DNA of 64,000 bases, from assembly GCA_030141605.1 (NCBI GenBank), contig JAQGDQ010000723.1:1-64000 (forward strand), in the 5' to 3' direction. Below the pieces are notes generated by a model. It searched no databases. It saw only the letters and a program-made list of their open reading frames with translations, and was not told the origin of the DNA. Both the position numbers and the translations under genes were made by a program. Source of the DNA: Tubiluchus corallicola (taxonomy: Eukaryota > Priapulida > Priapulimorpha > Priapulimorphida > Tubiluchidae). The stretch's first letter is position 1. Each line of letters opens with the position of its first letter. Positions 33,293 to 46,902 of the stretch are shown here, in pieces.

Positions 33293-36200
33293 CATCGTAT
33301 TTCTACTATTAGACTTCTATTTAAACGATTATCGTAGAATTTACTTGTAAAGTAATATGAAGTGAAGTATGCATGGTTTTTGATCAACACTTGGTTTTTA
33401 ATCATATCACTATATTTTTTTACTTTAAAACCTGATTGCTCTTTTCTTTAACATTTGTAAAAACGTTTTTCAAGGTTTCACAAATATTTTATAAATAGTG
33501 ATATTCTGCAGAAAATTTTTGTCATAATTTTTCAATGAATGTACTCAGTATGGTCCTACGCAATTAAACACAAGTCATATACATATTTTAATGTTATTCC
33601 GTGAAGTGCATTACTCTGAAATAACTTATTGTCACTCACCATTTATGTTCTGATTATCGTTTACCTAATTTGTTTTCTTGGATAAGTTATTTAGTTGACT
33701 ACTTCATGCAGTTATTGACATAGACTCAAAATCAGCATTTTTTGGCACTCTGCCAAGAATCCAGTGTCTTTTTGGCACAGTGCCAACAACTACATTTCAA
33801 TGGCCAGCACAAAGACAGTCACAGGACAAAGAACACTATGTTCCTCAATGTCACGTTTTAGGTTACATTTTTATTCACTTAACCAGATGTTTATTGCTTA
33901 ATTCTTTTCAGCATATTTTTGGTATATTGCCTGGATAAACACTATTTCATTGACCAATGATCGTTTTCGGTGTAACCAGGCTGAACTGTAGTTTGTCTGT
34001 TGAGACCCGATGCTGTCCTGATTAACAGAAAATTTTTGAAATTCATGTAAAAACGTGTTAACTTTAAAATCACTGTTACTATGAAAGAAGCGGTTGTTTA
34101 AAACTGATGGTTTTCAAAAAAAAGCGTGGCATGTCTATGCTTTCAAGATAAATAAACGCTGATAATAAATGTAAGAAATTGTCCAAGTCGGAATACGTAT
34201 CTCTATGGAGCTATAATCTGGCTTCTATAGGAACTAGCTTCCTAGTCAAGCTCGCTGGCAAGATTCAATGGCCTGTATTGTTCACCATTCTCACCTTGAA
34301 TGATGCACCACGTTGCTATGGCGACATTTATTTATAACACGTTTTGTGTGTACAAATGGATTAATGCTGTTGCTCTTTGTTTCTTAGTGTTTGTTTTTTC
34401 TGCTTTCAGAAATAGTGTCGTAAAGGCGAGAAATTGAGGCTAAAATCTCGAATGTGCTTGTTTTTATTGTTAGTTGAAAAAGTTACCTGTATGCTGTGTT
34501 GTTACATTAATGAGTTTTTTCCCCCAATCAAGTATTTTTTAACTTACATGTAAAATGAACCTGTGCTGCTTTTTTACATATTCATTGTGTAAAGCTATAT
34601 TCATTTTTTATGCTTTTTCTTCATTATGAACGTGATGTTGCTATTGTGTAATTTGTAATGATTATTGTAATGGGACAATTAATAAAGCAAATTGTGTAGT
34701 AAATTTCAGTGTCATTCATATTTTTTGAAAAAGCATTCGAATGTTAATTTTTAGTTCTGATAATCATAAATGTTTAGCGTTTATTTTGTCTGATATTGCT
34801 TACAATAATTATGTCACAAAATCTAAACTGTGTCAACTCTAGTTGCTTTAAGTAATTAATTAATAATCTCAAGTTAATAGTGATACGGTAAAAGAAAAAT
34901 TACAAAATTATTAATATTTGTACTCGCATGAGACGACGCGGGTCAATTAACGATGTTCCGGTAACAGCAAAACAAAACTGATGAATTTGCAGAAGTTGAC
35001 TTCACTGGCGTCTATATAGAGCTTGGTTTTTTTGCCCACAGAGGGCAGCATGATGTAGTTCTTGACTTGAAGCAAAAATGCCTCTCGAACCTTACAAAGT
35101 AACATGTTGTGATAAATTAAATAATTGATTACTAAAGCTGAACGCAAGCCACGGCTGTGCATGAATATATATAAATATAATTTTACTTCTACACTCATTG
35201 TTTCTTGGTCGCTGAGCAAAATGAAGCCAAAACTAAATACAAGATTTGAGAAGTTCACTGTTCAGTGAATCTGCTTACGTGAAAAAGTATGAACAGCTTG
35301 AGTATGGTAGAAACATTTTTCAAGCCTTTTTGGCCAAAACGAAAGGTAAATGTGTAAAAGTCGGGCATATTACTGAGTAAGCATAACAGTGTGTAATACA
35401 CAACGTCATTTACTCTGACTGTTTTAACAGGTCTATGTTAATCCAGAAATGTTTTTTACAAAAGTAACAGCAGACAATCGAAGCTTTAAACTTTTACTTT
35501 GTATGCTGCTTTACCTAACCTAGGTGTTGCTTTAATTTTGGCTCAGCAGCACAACTACTTGTGGCGCTCGGGGGTGAAAAACTTCTGGCGCCCTACCCAT
35601 ATAGTGTTTTAATCATTTGTTTCATGAGTGAAGCCACCAGTTGTGCCCGTTGTTTGAATCCCTGAGCTGACTTTCTTTTTTCAACAAGATGGGATAAGGA
35701 TAAACGATTTTTTCCAAGAATCACCTTGAGTTTGATTTGCGGTACTGTCTTGTCTATGCATTAGTTGCCCGTAGTACGACAGTCCTTAAACAGTCACCTC
35801 CGGTATTAAAACATGCAAAGATTGTGAAAGATACTCTACTCTACAGGTTTTCACGATAATACAGTTGGTATTAAATTTAGAGAAACACCACTGCTTCTCC
35901 CAGAATTATCAATCTGCTAAGCCACATGACACAATTTACACGCTGTTAACTAACAACATTAATTATCATTTTTTCTACCTTGTGTGGAGTAATCAACTCA
36001 GCTACGATGATCTCTGACTTCGATTACTAATGTAGGATTAGTAATTAGTAATTGACAGTCATTAAATTGCAGAAGAATTTTGCGCCCTCTCACCCTTGCG
36101 CCCTGGAACGATTCCCCGTTGACTATAGTATCTAGAAGTATTCGGAATAACAATTGGCATAACATTTTTATGGCTGTAATTGCTGCGATAGTTGGAACTT

Positions 36201-36659
36201 TGAAGTAATTAACTAAAGATTTTATATAGCTATTATGCGAAAATAAATTAATTACCAATAAAGGCCAACTTCGTTTCAGAAGTTCCATGGCTTCTCCTGT
36301 CTCATCCGTGAATCAATAATTTCTTGCCTTTCAGTATTATAATTTTCCTGATTTCAATAATGCTTGGCGTAATCTGGAGCGCCTCTCACTAAAATAACAT
36401 CCCGTGGCAACGTTTTGTTTTGATTAGGACATGATTAAAGCGTTATTAACATCGTCTCAGTGATGTAGATCACTTATGTTCCTCCAGGCTATGACGTCAC
36501 GTGCAGACACGTCGTTGTGTTTGCTGGGAAAGTAGATAAGTCTTCATAAATCTGTAATTAGTATACCATACGAGTCTTTAGGCATACGTTATGTGGCACC
36601 AATTGAATCTTACATTATAATGCATTGCGGTTGATCAGTTTTTACACAAATCTTAGTGC
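33293..36659. other. Gene-poor stretch, 33.3-36.7 kb
   Basis: No exon recognised. AATAAA at 34681 followed by TTGTGTAG could end a long scramblase transcript. At 35560-35600 and 36080-36105 there are GC-richer GGCGC/GCGCCC blocks (CTTCTGGCGCCCTACCC; TTTGCGCCCTCTCACCC), possibly the edges of a decayed element. Confidence 0.4.
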
Positions 36660-36670
36660 TCACTCGAGGT

Positions 36671-36822
36671 CATCATCATCATCATACGCCCGTCACGTCT
36701 ATTGTAGACATTGGGCAGGCAGAATTCTAAAATAAAAGAGCAGGTAAACGCAGCAGTAATCCAGCAGAAAAACTAGACACTGCTATGCCAGTGGCTTGTC
36801 AGCACCACTTCCGTTAAAAGGT
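36671..36822 (-). mobile_element. Short retroposon (SINE) with 11-bp target duplication and GAT-repeat tail
   Basis: TCACTCGAGGT occurs at 36660-36670 and 36823-36833. On the - strand the insert ends GACGGGCGTATGATGATGAT, a tail type typical of RTE-mobilised SINEs. The body of about 150 bp has no clear Pol III boxes. Confidence 0.75.
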
Positions 36823-37006
36823 TCACTCGAGGTAAGATTCCACAATACATATCATATCAGGGGTCCAGAAAAATAGGATTTTGTGGTTAATTTGTTCGTA
36901 ACAGGCAATGTTTTAACTGCGGCTCCAGCTTGATCCTGATATTATAATTATGCAGTAATTCACAGGAAATCTTTATTGGCGCTTTAAGGTCAAGGACCAA
37001 AAACGA

Positions 37007-37011
<5 letters not shown>

Positions 37012-37090
<79 letters not shown>
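37012..37090 (+). repeat. (GA)n microsatellite
   Basis: About 39 pure GA dinucleotides. Confidence 0.98.
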
Positions 37091-37091
<1 letters not shown>

Positions 37092-39028
37092 ATTGAGGGA
37101 AACACGCATGCCATCCATAATTGTGCAGCCTAAGCGAATATTTTTCTACGCCTGAGCAACCGGTATTTTAAAAATGCCATATCTTTGTCTGGAGGGCTCG
37201 AAATATGTGAACAAATGACAAAATCATCTCGCAGATATTTGGTTTAGTGTCCATTAATCGATAATTATCCGTTACTTTGCCATCTTAAATGTGCAAAAAT
37301 CAATCATTTTGCTAAAATATTTGTTCTTAGCGCATTTATTACGGTTCAAATCAATACAGTGTAATTGTAAACTCGAAATAATATTCACCCCCCCCCCAGT
37401 CGCGCTCATCTTTATATTCACTCATCCGAGAATGAAACTTCTTCTGTTTAATGTAACACAGTCATATTACTTTTAATGTTACCGTAATCTTCTACTTAAA
37501 TTATTATCATCGCTCTCTTTTAATTTGCACTGTTTTTGTAGTAGTCCTATATTATATTGTCGCTCACTAATGTACAGTACTCTGAACATTACGAAATAAA
37601 AAAATAGTTCGCAAAGATCTCACCAGCACTGATGCGCCGCCTTTTGAAAAGTTGCTGAAACAGCTGATTAATGCAGCACATTTATACTTGGTAATATCCA
37701 TTTAAGTATCTGTCAGTATAACTATACAATAAGGGCCTATGAGCAGCTTCTAAAAAAGTGTGTACTACATAGTCACTTTAGGTGACCAATAGGTCACCGT
37801 AGGTTATACTGTCGTCAGTTACCATAACAATAATGTAAATAATATGACAATTAAGTGTAGTACTAAAACCACCAAGTTGTAGTGCAGCCTACAAAGCAAA
37901 GAGTTAAAAATCTTTTGGTCACAAATAAAACCAAAAAAGCCGATAAACTCTGCTTGCAGCAATCACGTGGTTGTCACGTGCAGATGGTCATCATTAAATT
38001 ATTTGCCATCATAACTCTTTGTACTTGCGCGCCGGGTCTATAAGCCGAAATTGGAAAGTGGATGTCTATTATGTGATTCGGTGTACTTCAAGGACTTATC
38101 CTGGCACCGCTACTGTTTCCTACACTTCTCGCAAAACTATCATAGCTGATTGAGCTAGAGGGAGACTGAAATGCAGACGTCTTAGTGTCACGAGCACTCC
38201 TGGCTAGAAGATCAGTTTGTTATCGTTGAAAGATTGACAAGGTTTTAGTTTATTATTATGACAAGAGGCAAGTGACTGGTTTGAGCAGATCATATACACT
38301 TACAAACAATTAAGTTACAGGAAAAACAGGCAAAAGAGATTAGACCGCTGAGACGCTGTTAAGCAACTTGTTTAATCTAAAAATTAAAAGATGGAAAAAT
38401 TATATCAACGCTCTATACGCACAAGAATCATCTCGTATTTAATTATTGACTTGGTATGCTATGCGCTAAACAGTGTAAAATTTAGTAAATTACGAATAAT
38501 TGTTTCCTCAGCAACAACAACACCTAGTGGCACACAGCTGGGTTAATTTTAGGTAAAAATGTTGTTAAGTTTATTAGTTTAAATGATGGTTTTCCCTCCT
38601 CAAAGCAATTTACCTTTTGTTGGTCTTCTTAGTGTTTTCTGGTTAATACATCAAATAAATTTTTGTAAAGTCCTATAACACACCACAAACAGTTTCTTTG
38701 TCCTTTGTGTGATTTTACCAACTATGAAAAACGGCTTACCTAAGTTTTCATGCATAATTATAAATAATTTTCTTTATTCCTACTACACTAGTAAATGGTA
38801 CTTTGTCCTTTTCCTTGTTGTGTTGTTGTGACTTGTACCTTTTGTGTTCCTTCTTCTCAGTCTCCTAGAATTTTATTTACTGCGGTTTTGTGATTATTTA
38901 ATCCAATTCATTTCAAATTTTTATTCCAATAACTAAGATCATGTGAAATACAAATACTGAAAAAAAGTAAGATAAAGTAAGGTTACACAAGAGCTGAATA
39001 TTCCAATAATAATTCCTCGAGTTTTAAA

Positions 39029-39237
39029 TGTAGGGTACCATGCTTCAACTTGGCGCTCATCATATAGGTGGTCCGATTAAAGAAACAGTTGATGCTGGCG
39101 GCTTCAAAGCAGCTGCCCCGTGGACAAGCATAAAACATCTGTTTATTATACAAGCTTGCCACAAACCGCCTAATGACAAATTAAGCGCCGTGTTTTCATA
39201 TAGTGGCCATATTGTTGGAATCCAGACTTCTTATTGA
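39029..39237 (+). pseudogene. Possible orphan exon or gene remnant (66 codons)
   Basis: An acceptor-like TTAAATGTAG precedes an open frame (ATG 39040, stop 39235-39237) reading LGAHHIGGPIKETVDAGGF, then PWTSIKHLFIIQACHKPP and SYSGHIVGIQTSY. Base composition is more balanced than the surroundings and the segment looks protein-like. I do not recognise the family and see no partner exon. Alternatives: a transposon-carried fragment or chance. Confidence 0.3.
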
Positions 39238-39484
39238 TAGGGCGCTTAGGCTAAGAGCTCTAGCGCTATTGTCGGTTGATGATGCAAGGAGCAGGAGCAG
39301 TAATCCTGTGCAGGTGGAGCGATTGTTAGGCTTTTAGCAGCCAAAAAGGCACACTTCCCTGCGTCAAAGGATAGCAAACAGAGTAGGAACTAATTCTCGA
39401 TCATCCACGATTAGCACTTGCCTAGATGAGGGGTCTTACTTACACGGTCACTTAGGAGCCCCGGACTCGACTGCTAACGAACAT

Positions 39485-39876
39485 TAGGAGTGAGCATCGA
39501 ACGTGCGAGTTCGATTCGAACATATTTTTCCAGTTCGAATTCGATTCGAACCAAAAATTATAGATTCGAATAATTCAGCACTTCAACCACGTACGTTCTT
39601 TATCATTAAAACGTTTGAAACATCATACCATCAGCACAATTCAGCTGGGATTTCTGTGCACAATTTTTAAACAAATTATCAGTGGTTTTACTGCAGAGCA
39701 AAATCGAGCAATATGAATGATCTTTGTAAAATCACTTTTTATTTGAGGTTCGAAAACTTGTTCGAAAATCTTTCAAACTCAATTAGAATTCAAAATACAG
39801 AAATTCGGTTCGCTTCGAAATCGAAAGTCACAAATTAGATTCGAATTCGCTCTGTAGTACAGAATGGTCACCCCTA
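39485..39876. mobile_element. hAT-type GAATTCGAA-rich MITE, copy 2, with exact 8-bp target duplication
   Basis: It starts TAGGAGTGAGCATCGAA and ends GAATGGTCACCCCTA. ACGAACAT lies directly outside both ends (39477-39484 and 39877-39884). The duplication length places this family among hAT elements. Confidence 0.85.
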
Positions 39877-39963
39877 ACGAACATGAGAGAAGAGAACCAC
39901 TTTGCAGATTTTGAAATGCTCAACTGCAGTCACCGAAAGCGACATGTTAAAATGACAGAGTTT

Positions 39964-40170
39964 TATAAGGTGTTCCAAAAGAACATTCACTAATAAATGC
40001 TCCAATCGTAGCAATTAGTAGCACACTATATGAGTTGTGTGGTTGTATCAAAGTAATAAACTTCCAGGTCCAGCGGTTATTGTGGTATAATCTCTTGCTA
40101 AGTTACATAACACCCAACCGAATTTTCTGTGATTTGATCAGCATATGTCTCTTTTGGAACACCCTGTATA
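39964..40170. mobile_element. Short mariner-like MITE
   Basis: TATAAGGTGTTCCAAAAGA and TCTTTTGGAACACCCTGTATA are inverted copies (14-bp perfect core) flanked by TA. It is 207 bp with no coding capacity. It sits 87 bp from the preceding hAT MITE. Confidence 0.8.
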
Positions 40171-40910
40171 GCCTGAATTCAAAGATAAAATGATTGTTAT
40201 AATAATCTTAGTCATAATCTTCAGTGCGAAATAAATTCATACATATATATAATGAGTACATGTTTGACTGCTTACTTGGATAACTAGATAAACATTCATT
40301 TACTTACAATATTATGCATACTATGCTTGGTATTGTTAGTACTAATATATATTGGCAAAGTCATTGTATTGCACATTTTTTACACGCGCCCAGCCGCACG
40401 GATTACAGTTTTGCCAGGGACGCGAAAAAGATTATCTTTCCTATATTGCTGTGCTTTGAAATTTAGACAAATTAGATTTAATAATAGTAAACATGTTTAT
40501 TTCTTGATTGACCATATTAGTTTTCTAAACATATAGTATACTAACTTTAATTTCACACAACATTTTAGCAATAAAAACGGCAATACAGTAGCAAGAAATT
40601 TAATGATCCATCGCGCATGCGCAAAACCAGACAGTGGCATTACGCACCTCTTTCAGGTAGGCTAATATTTTATCAGGTGGCCTGTAGAGCTACTTAAAGG
40701 ATCGTTCACTCAAGATGCTTTGTTTGCCAATTTGTAATTATCTTAACACTGATCGGGTTACGACATTTCTCTCAGGAACAAACGCTAAACTAAGATGAGT
40801 CAAGTAAAGAAGATTTAGCTTTGAAAGTGAGAAACTAGCCGTTACCGTTACAGAATGGACTCAACAATAATGTTGCCGTTGTTATTGACGTTCACGCTGA
40901 TGACATTAAC

Positions 40911-40974
40911 AATGATGATAATTATGACGACGACGACGATGATGATGATAATGACGGTGATGGTGATGATGAAT

Positions 40975-41054
<80 letters not shown>

Positions 41055-41133
41055 TATGATGATGATAATGGTGATAATGATAATGATGATGACAATAACG
41101 ACGACGATGATAATGACAACGACGATGATGATA
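40911..41133 (+). repeat. (ATG)n microsatellite
   Basis: About 220 bp of GAT triplets, pure in the middle (40975-41052) and interrupted by AAT, GGT and ACG triplets at the sides. Poly-Met, poly-Ile and poly-Ser frames arise trivially. Confidence 0.97.
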
Positions 41134-41149
41134 AAAAACAATTGAATGT

Positions 41150-43865
41150 TTGCCTACTTGGATGATTGGTTGTTTTGTTGATTCAACGACTGAATAATTG
41201 GCTAAATTGCTGACTGACTAGTAACTTTGAATAATCTTGGCAAGATTCTACAAGCGCACATTTTTAAACTGCCTCCCCCACCCCAGAAAACAGAAAGTAA
41301 GATATCTGACATTCTGGTCAAAAATGGAAAGATCTGCATGAAAACTGTAAACTTCAATTGCTGCCATTAATGAAAATAACAATAACAATTAAGGAACGAG
41401 GAAAATGTTTCAACTGTTATATATAAAATTGTGACTCTAAGATCATATAAAAGATCACACTACTACAGCTTACTAATTTTGGACACTATTTTAATATTAT
41501 TAACACATAAAAGTGACACACTTAAAAAGGATACAAACACGTAGAAAAACACATAAGTTTACGATTAATGGATAATAAAAACAATGTGAAAAATAAGGTG
41601 TTTGTATAATGATCATTTCCACTATTTCAGGCCACCATTGTGGGCTATCTTAACGCGAAAAAGAAGAAGCCACAAAAGTAAACATTACTTTCTAGATTTT
41701 GTAATTATGTAAACTTCGATAACCATAGAAGTATACCTTACCTAGAAGACGTTAACAAGCCAGCTACAAATTTCGCACAGGGTCTACAATAAATAAAAAC
41801 TAAAAAGCAAAAAGCACAAAAAACACAGTTACAATTGCACTGAAGTAGGAACACAAAAATCTATGTGTTAAGCATTATTATAAAATCCAAAAAATAATTA
41901 TTCAGTGCATTTTATTATTGCAATTAAGAGTTATATCGTGTAGGATATCTCTCACTATTATTGTTTATTTACTATTGTACTCATCAAAGTAACTATTTCG
42001 TTTATATATATATATATATATATATCATATATCATTTTTATTCGTACTTGTGGTACAATCACATCAAATAAACAAACCGATCAACAAGCAAAATAACATC
42101 AATTAACAAGATTAGCAAGCAATGTGAATATATGCAATTAAGCAAGAGTAAGATATGTTAATATGGCGTACAACTCATTCATGTCAAAAAATCGAAACAA
42201 TCACGTTCTAGAGCCCATATAACTTCTATAATGAAATTTACAGTCCGTATTTGTTCATCGCTGACATTACCTCTTACATCTAATGTACAGGAAAGAACTG
42301 TAGAAAGAAAATTTTCATTTGTGTAAAAAGTTTTGTACTCGTTCCAAATGGATAACAAATTATAACCCATTATAGAAGAGGCAGGAAATCGTGAATTATG
42401 TGCAAAGAAATTCGCTATATGATTTTCACTATGATAAAATTTAACAAATCGTTTTTGCATTGTTTAAGCTTTAAAGCTTTATCACTAAATTAGCATAAAG
42501 AAAGTCGCACAGGAGGCCCCTTATGCTTACATTACCTAACTATGAAGATTTACTGACTTTAAGGACACCTAAAACTTAGAAACTAAAATAGGTTTCAAAA
42601 TAAACTAACAGAATACTACTTAAAAGCTTTAAAGCCTACTTTATTATAAAGTTCATTAAGTGAGAGGCTGACGTTATAATTACGCAATACAGTAATTAGT
42701 AATTATTACAGTTAAAATTAGAAGCTTATATTGAACAGGTTAATTGCTAGTTAGGGGGTTAAACAACTACGGGGTCTGTTAATAAGCCGACTGACGAATC
42801 GTTTATGCTGCAAGCACAGCTAACAAATCTAACCTACAAGATCCGATTTCAATAATTCCTGTATCCATTCATCTGGAAGCTTTGCAATTAACATCACAAT
42901 GCGGCTAATTAACAGATAATTCCTGCAAATCTTTTCTTACTTAATTAATGTCCGCCGTGTGAGGTCGCTTTAAGCTGATCAGACCTCTGTCTTGCTGTAC
43001 ACATTTTTCACACCAATTTCCGAGGCTCAATCAACACTTAAAGGGTTAAGACAGAGCGCGGTGCGTCTTCGTTCTGAGTTGTTAACGCCCCATCAAGAGC
43101 TGGAGTTCATTGAAAGAGATCCAGGATGTGTGAAAACTAACGGCTTCAGTTTTAAGTAAACAGAGAAAAACGATTTACCGACAATGGCAAACCAGGTTAC
43201 AGTTAATTAGCTACTCGTAACTCATTAGCGTATAATTTCTGTTCGTCACAACTAACTTCGTGGGAATTTCACTATAACGCACTTTTTATTAAAATACCAA
43301 AAAAATTCAAGTCAGAATATTCCATGCGGCTCTATGACCGTAGTTTTGATCCTATTTAATTGCTGGTACTATTTGCTGATGAGATAGAAGACGTAGGCTT
43401 GAGAAACATTAATTAATATGTGTTATTGAGAAAATATATATGAAAAACGTTAACCAAGCGAACGTATAACTATATACACTAGATTTAAAATTAATGCGCA
43501 CAAATTGGATATTGAGAGGGGGAGGGCCATCATAAACCAAAAATACCTGCTCTCCGAAGAGTATGTAAAATATGTGAGATAAATCAAGGGGAAGATGAAA
43601 TGCATTTTTGTATGACATGTGACATGTCCTGCTTATCAAAATGAGAGAAATGTTGTAATTGAAAACATTTCCTCCTTTTGCACAAATGCCTGTAAGTGAA
43701 CAGTTTATGTTTATTAATGGCCTAAAATGATGCAGAGATGAGAACCCTAGTAATAAACTTTATTTACGACATCAGTAAGAAAAGGAAAGAGAAACAGGAT
43801 AGTAAATAATATTAATTTGAACTCGCAACCTACAAACTGTATTCTTACTTACTATTGTTGTTTTT
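41150..43865. other. Gene-poor AT-rich stretch
   Basis: No exon, RNA gene or element recognised. It contains a short (TA)n run at 42004-42024. Confidence 0.5.
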
Positions 43866-43867
43866 TA

Positions 43868-44020
43868 TGTGTTATCATTGTGCTTTTGTTAGTATTGTGC
43901 TTTTGTTATCATTGTGCTTTTGTTATCATTGTGCTTTTGTTAGTATTGTGCATTTGTTAGTATTGTGCATTTGTTAGTATTGTGCTTTTGTTATCATAGT
44001 GCATTTGTTAATATTGTACT
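43868..44020 (+). repeat. 17-bp tandem repeat, about 8-9 copies
   Basis: Units alternate TTATCATTGTGCTTTTG, TTAGTATTGTGCTTTTG and TTAGTATTGTGCATTTG. Confidence 0.9.
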
Positions 44021-44610
44021 TTTTTATATTATCGTCCCCAGTATGTTTCAGCCGCTCCATCATATGTACAGGGTCAATGCTTTTTTTCTCTTTATGTTGC
44101 ATCCTCAATAAACAAACAGTATATGTGTTTAAACTGTCTGCAAGTCACAATATAAAGGGCTTATTATAGAGAAAACATGTGGCTAAACGTTTTGCAAGTG
44201 AAACAAAGAAGCCAAGACCAAACGAAAAAAGTAATATTTCCTTGAACTATTTGCAAGTCACCAACAGGAGGTCTAACGGGACGATTATTCTTACATTGTT
44301 AAACCTGTCTGCAATTCTGTGTTGAATTTTCTATTTAAGACACCTGCGTACGTAGATTAAAGATTTCTAATCCACATTGTTGAGGGAAGTGGATAATAAG
44401 AGCTCCTCGACTTGTAAAAGTTCATTTCATACTGAGCACATCTCTAGAGCGTCCAGAGTACCAAACTCCAAGGACCTGCCAAGAGTCCGCAGCTGACCAT
44501 GCCATCTTAACTCGGATCCAGGAAGGGATACTCCGTAAGTTGAAAATGAGGGCCATGTGTCTAATTTGTGTTTTTTAGGTAGAAAAACGCTAACTTTTGT
44601 CCCGTAAAAA

Positions 44611-45015
<405 letters not shown>

Positions 45016-45103
45016 AACTGATTTTTTCTCGTTGCTTTGTTACGGATACTATTCAGACATAATATAAATAGCTTTATTATTATATCTATTATATTATACA
45101 TGT

Positions 45104-45320
45104 ATAGTTAAAAACAACACAACTTTATTAAAACATTTGCATTAAAAAGTTAAAAGTTAAAATCATGCCAAACGTTTCGACTAGCTGCTGCTGTCACCAT
45201 CAGTGATAAATTTACAAATATACTACCAGTATATATAGCTAGTCGAGACGTTTGCCATGATTTTAACTTTTTAATGTAAAAGTTTTAATAAAGTTGTGTT
45301 GTTTTTAACTATAAATGTTT
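45104..45320. mobile_element. Long inverted repeat (about 80-bp arms) with retroelement-like sequence
   Basis: The left arm (45106-45187) contains TTAAAAACAACACAACTTTA and ATCATGCCAAACGTTTCGAC. The right arm (45236-45317) is its inverse with few mismatches. The centre holds CTGCTGCTGTCACCATCAGTG. The GTCGAAACG and CTGATG strings and the ATAAAGTTGTGTTGTTTTTAA end recall the terminal sequences of Penelope-like or related elements; that link is an inference. Confidence 0.6.
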
Positions 45321-45769
45321 TCTATGTCTCTGTAATAAAAATATACATGTAATTCTAAATACTATAGCATTATGTTCGCCGCAATGTTAGAGATAATTAT
45401 ACTAGTACATAACTTGCATAACAACATCACAGACTGTTAAAAATTACTAATTAAAAACAACTTTCACGATGAAAAGATTTTTTGATAGAACCTCAAATGC
45501 GGTACCTTATATTTTCTAAATTTTTAATATTAATGTAATGCAACTTATTTTATTCAAAATTATGGCAGTAAAGCCATTATTATAAGTTATTATAATGTCA
45601 GCATTCGTTATGGTCGGATTTTGCTTTAAAACATTTAGAAATACGATGCACATTTTTATGTGGACAATTGAATGGTTTGCAATGGCCTAGATCTGCCCCT
45701 AGGTCCTCTCAAAGTGCATTTTCAAGGAGGGATTCAGGTATCTCATTGAAGTGCTGCAAGTGAGCAAGC

Positions 45770-46269
45770 GCGCGAGCAAACACAGCCGGTGATTCGGTAA
45801 TGTTTGGGGAGGGAACGTAAGCCGCTGATTCGAACACGCTGATTGGTCGATCAAAGTTTTGCAATCAAAAATCCGAGCTCGCGGCGAATGAGGCGATTAT
45901 TAAGCAGTTCTTGAAAGCTTACATTACTAATTATACTAGGATTAGCTAGTTTAGGGACTAAAGGTTCGAGTGGCGAGCAATTTCATTAACCAGTGAGAAT
46001 GGAGTTGGTCTGCAGTTAAACTTGCACGTTTACTGAAAAGTTTTAGTTTTTCCACGAAGGTTTAGCGCATCTACGGGACCTGTGACGTCACAAATAATAA
46101 TTGCACCATGTGCGTATAATAGTCGATACAAGTCCTCGGAAATTCTAACGCACGCACAGGCGTACACATTCTGTATAGAAAAAACTAGAAGGGAAAGATT
46201 TAGTTTGGTTGTGGACGAAGCAAAAGGGCTTTCCGGTGTCAAAACGCTATAATTTTGGAGATATACAAG
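45770..46269 (+). promoter_or_regulatory. Putative goosecoid promoter region
   Basis: GC-richer than its surroundings, with an inverted CCAAT box (GATTGG, 45841-45846), a TCF/LEF-type site (GATCAAAG, 45849-45856) and GGATTA (45939-45944). The last is the inverse of TAATCC, the preferred site of K50 homeodomains such as Goosecoid itself. No TATA box stands out. Known goosecoid genes respond to Wnt and Activin/Nodal and autoregulate; that these particular sites act is an inference. Confidence 0.35.
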
Positions 46270-46825
46270 ATGGCAGCCCCCGTTCCATCTACCTTTCTAC
46301 CTCCTCTGCAATATACGTACTTCCCTTCTGCTGAAAGTCTGAAACATTATTACTCGGCGATGACAAGTCCTTCTCTATTTACGATAGACAGCATCTTGGC
46401 TCCAAGACCTATTCTAGCTAGTCCGAGACAAAGTCCATACAGTTTTCCTTCTCCTTCAAGCGCTGCAACGATCAGTCCATTCTGTTCTTCACACCACAGC
46501 AGTCTTTTCGGTAAGTTTAATCATTATATTTATAGACATATTTTTTGTAAATTTTTCCTAATAATTAAGCAGGCTTCATCGCTTTCTTTTCAAGTTTGTT
46601 GAAACAAAAGGAATATTTAACATTTTATGAAGTGATAACTTAATCACATTGGCTGATTAATTAATTGTTAATCAATTGAGTGATTAATGACATTTTTTGC
46701 AAAGTGAATAATACGTTTCAATTTCTTTTCTGGTAGAATTAAGCAATCATTTTAGAAATGACATCCTTTCCAGGACAATTTGTACATTTCCGCAGGGCAA
46801 AAACTGATACTGCTCTCTCTCTCCC

Positions 46826-46902
<77 letters not shown>

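Noticed and set aside
40848-41145. Poly-Met, poly-Ile and poly-Ser frames
   Set aside because: Translation of the ATG microsatellite.
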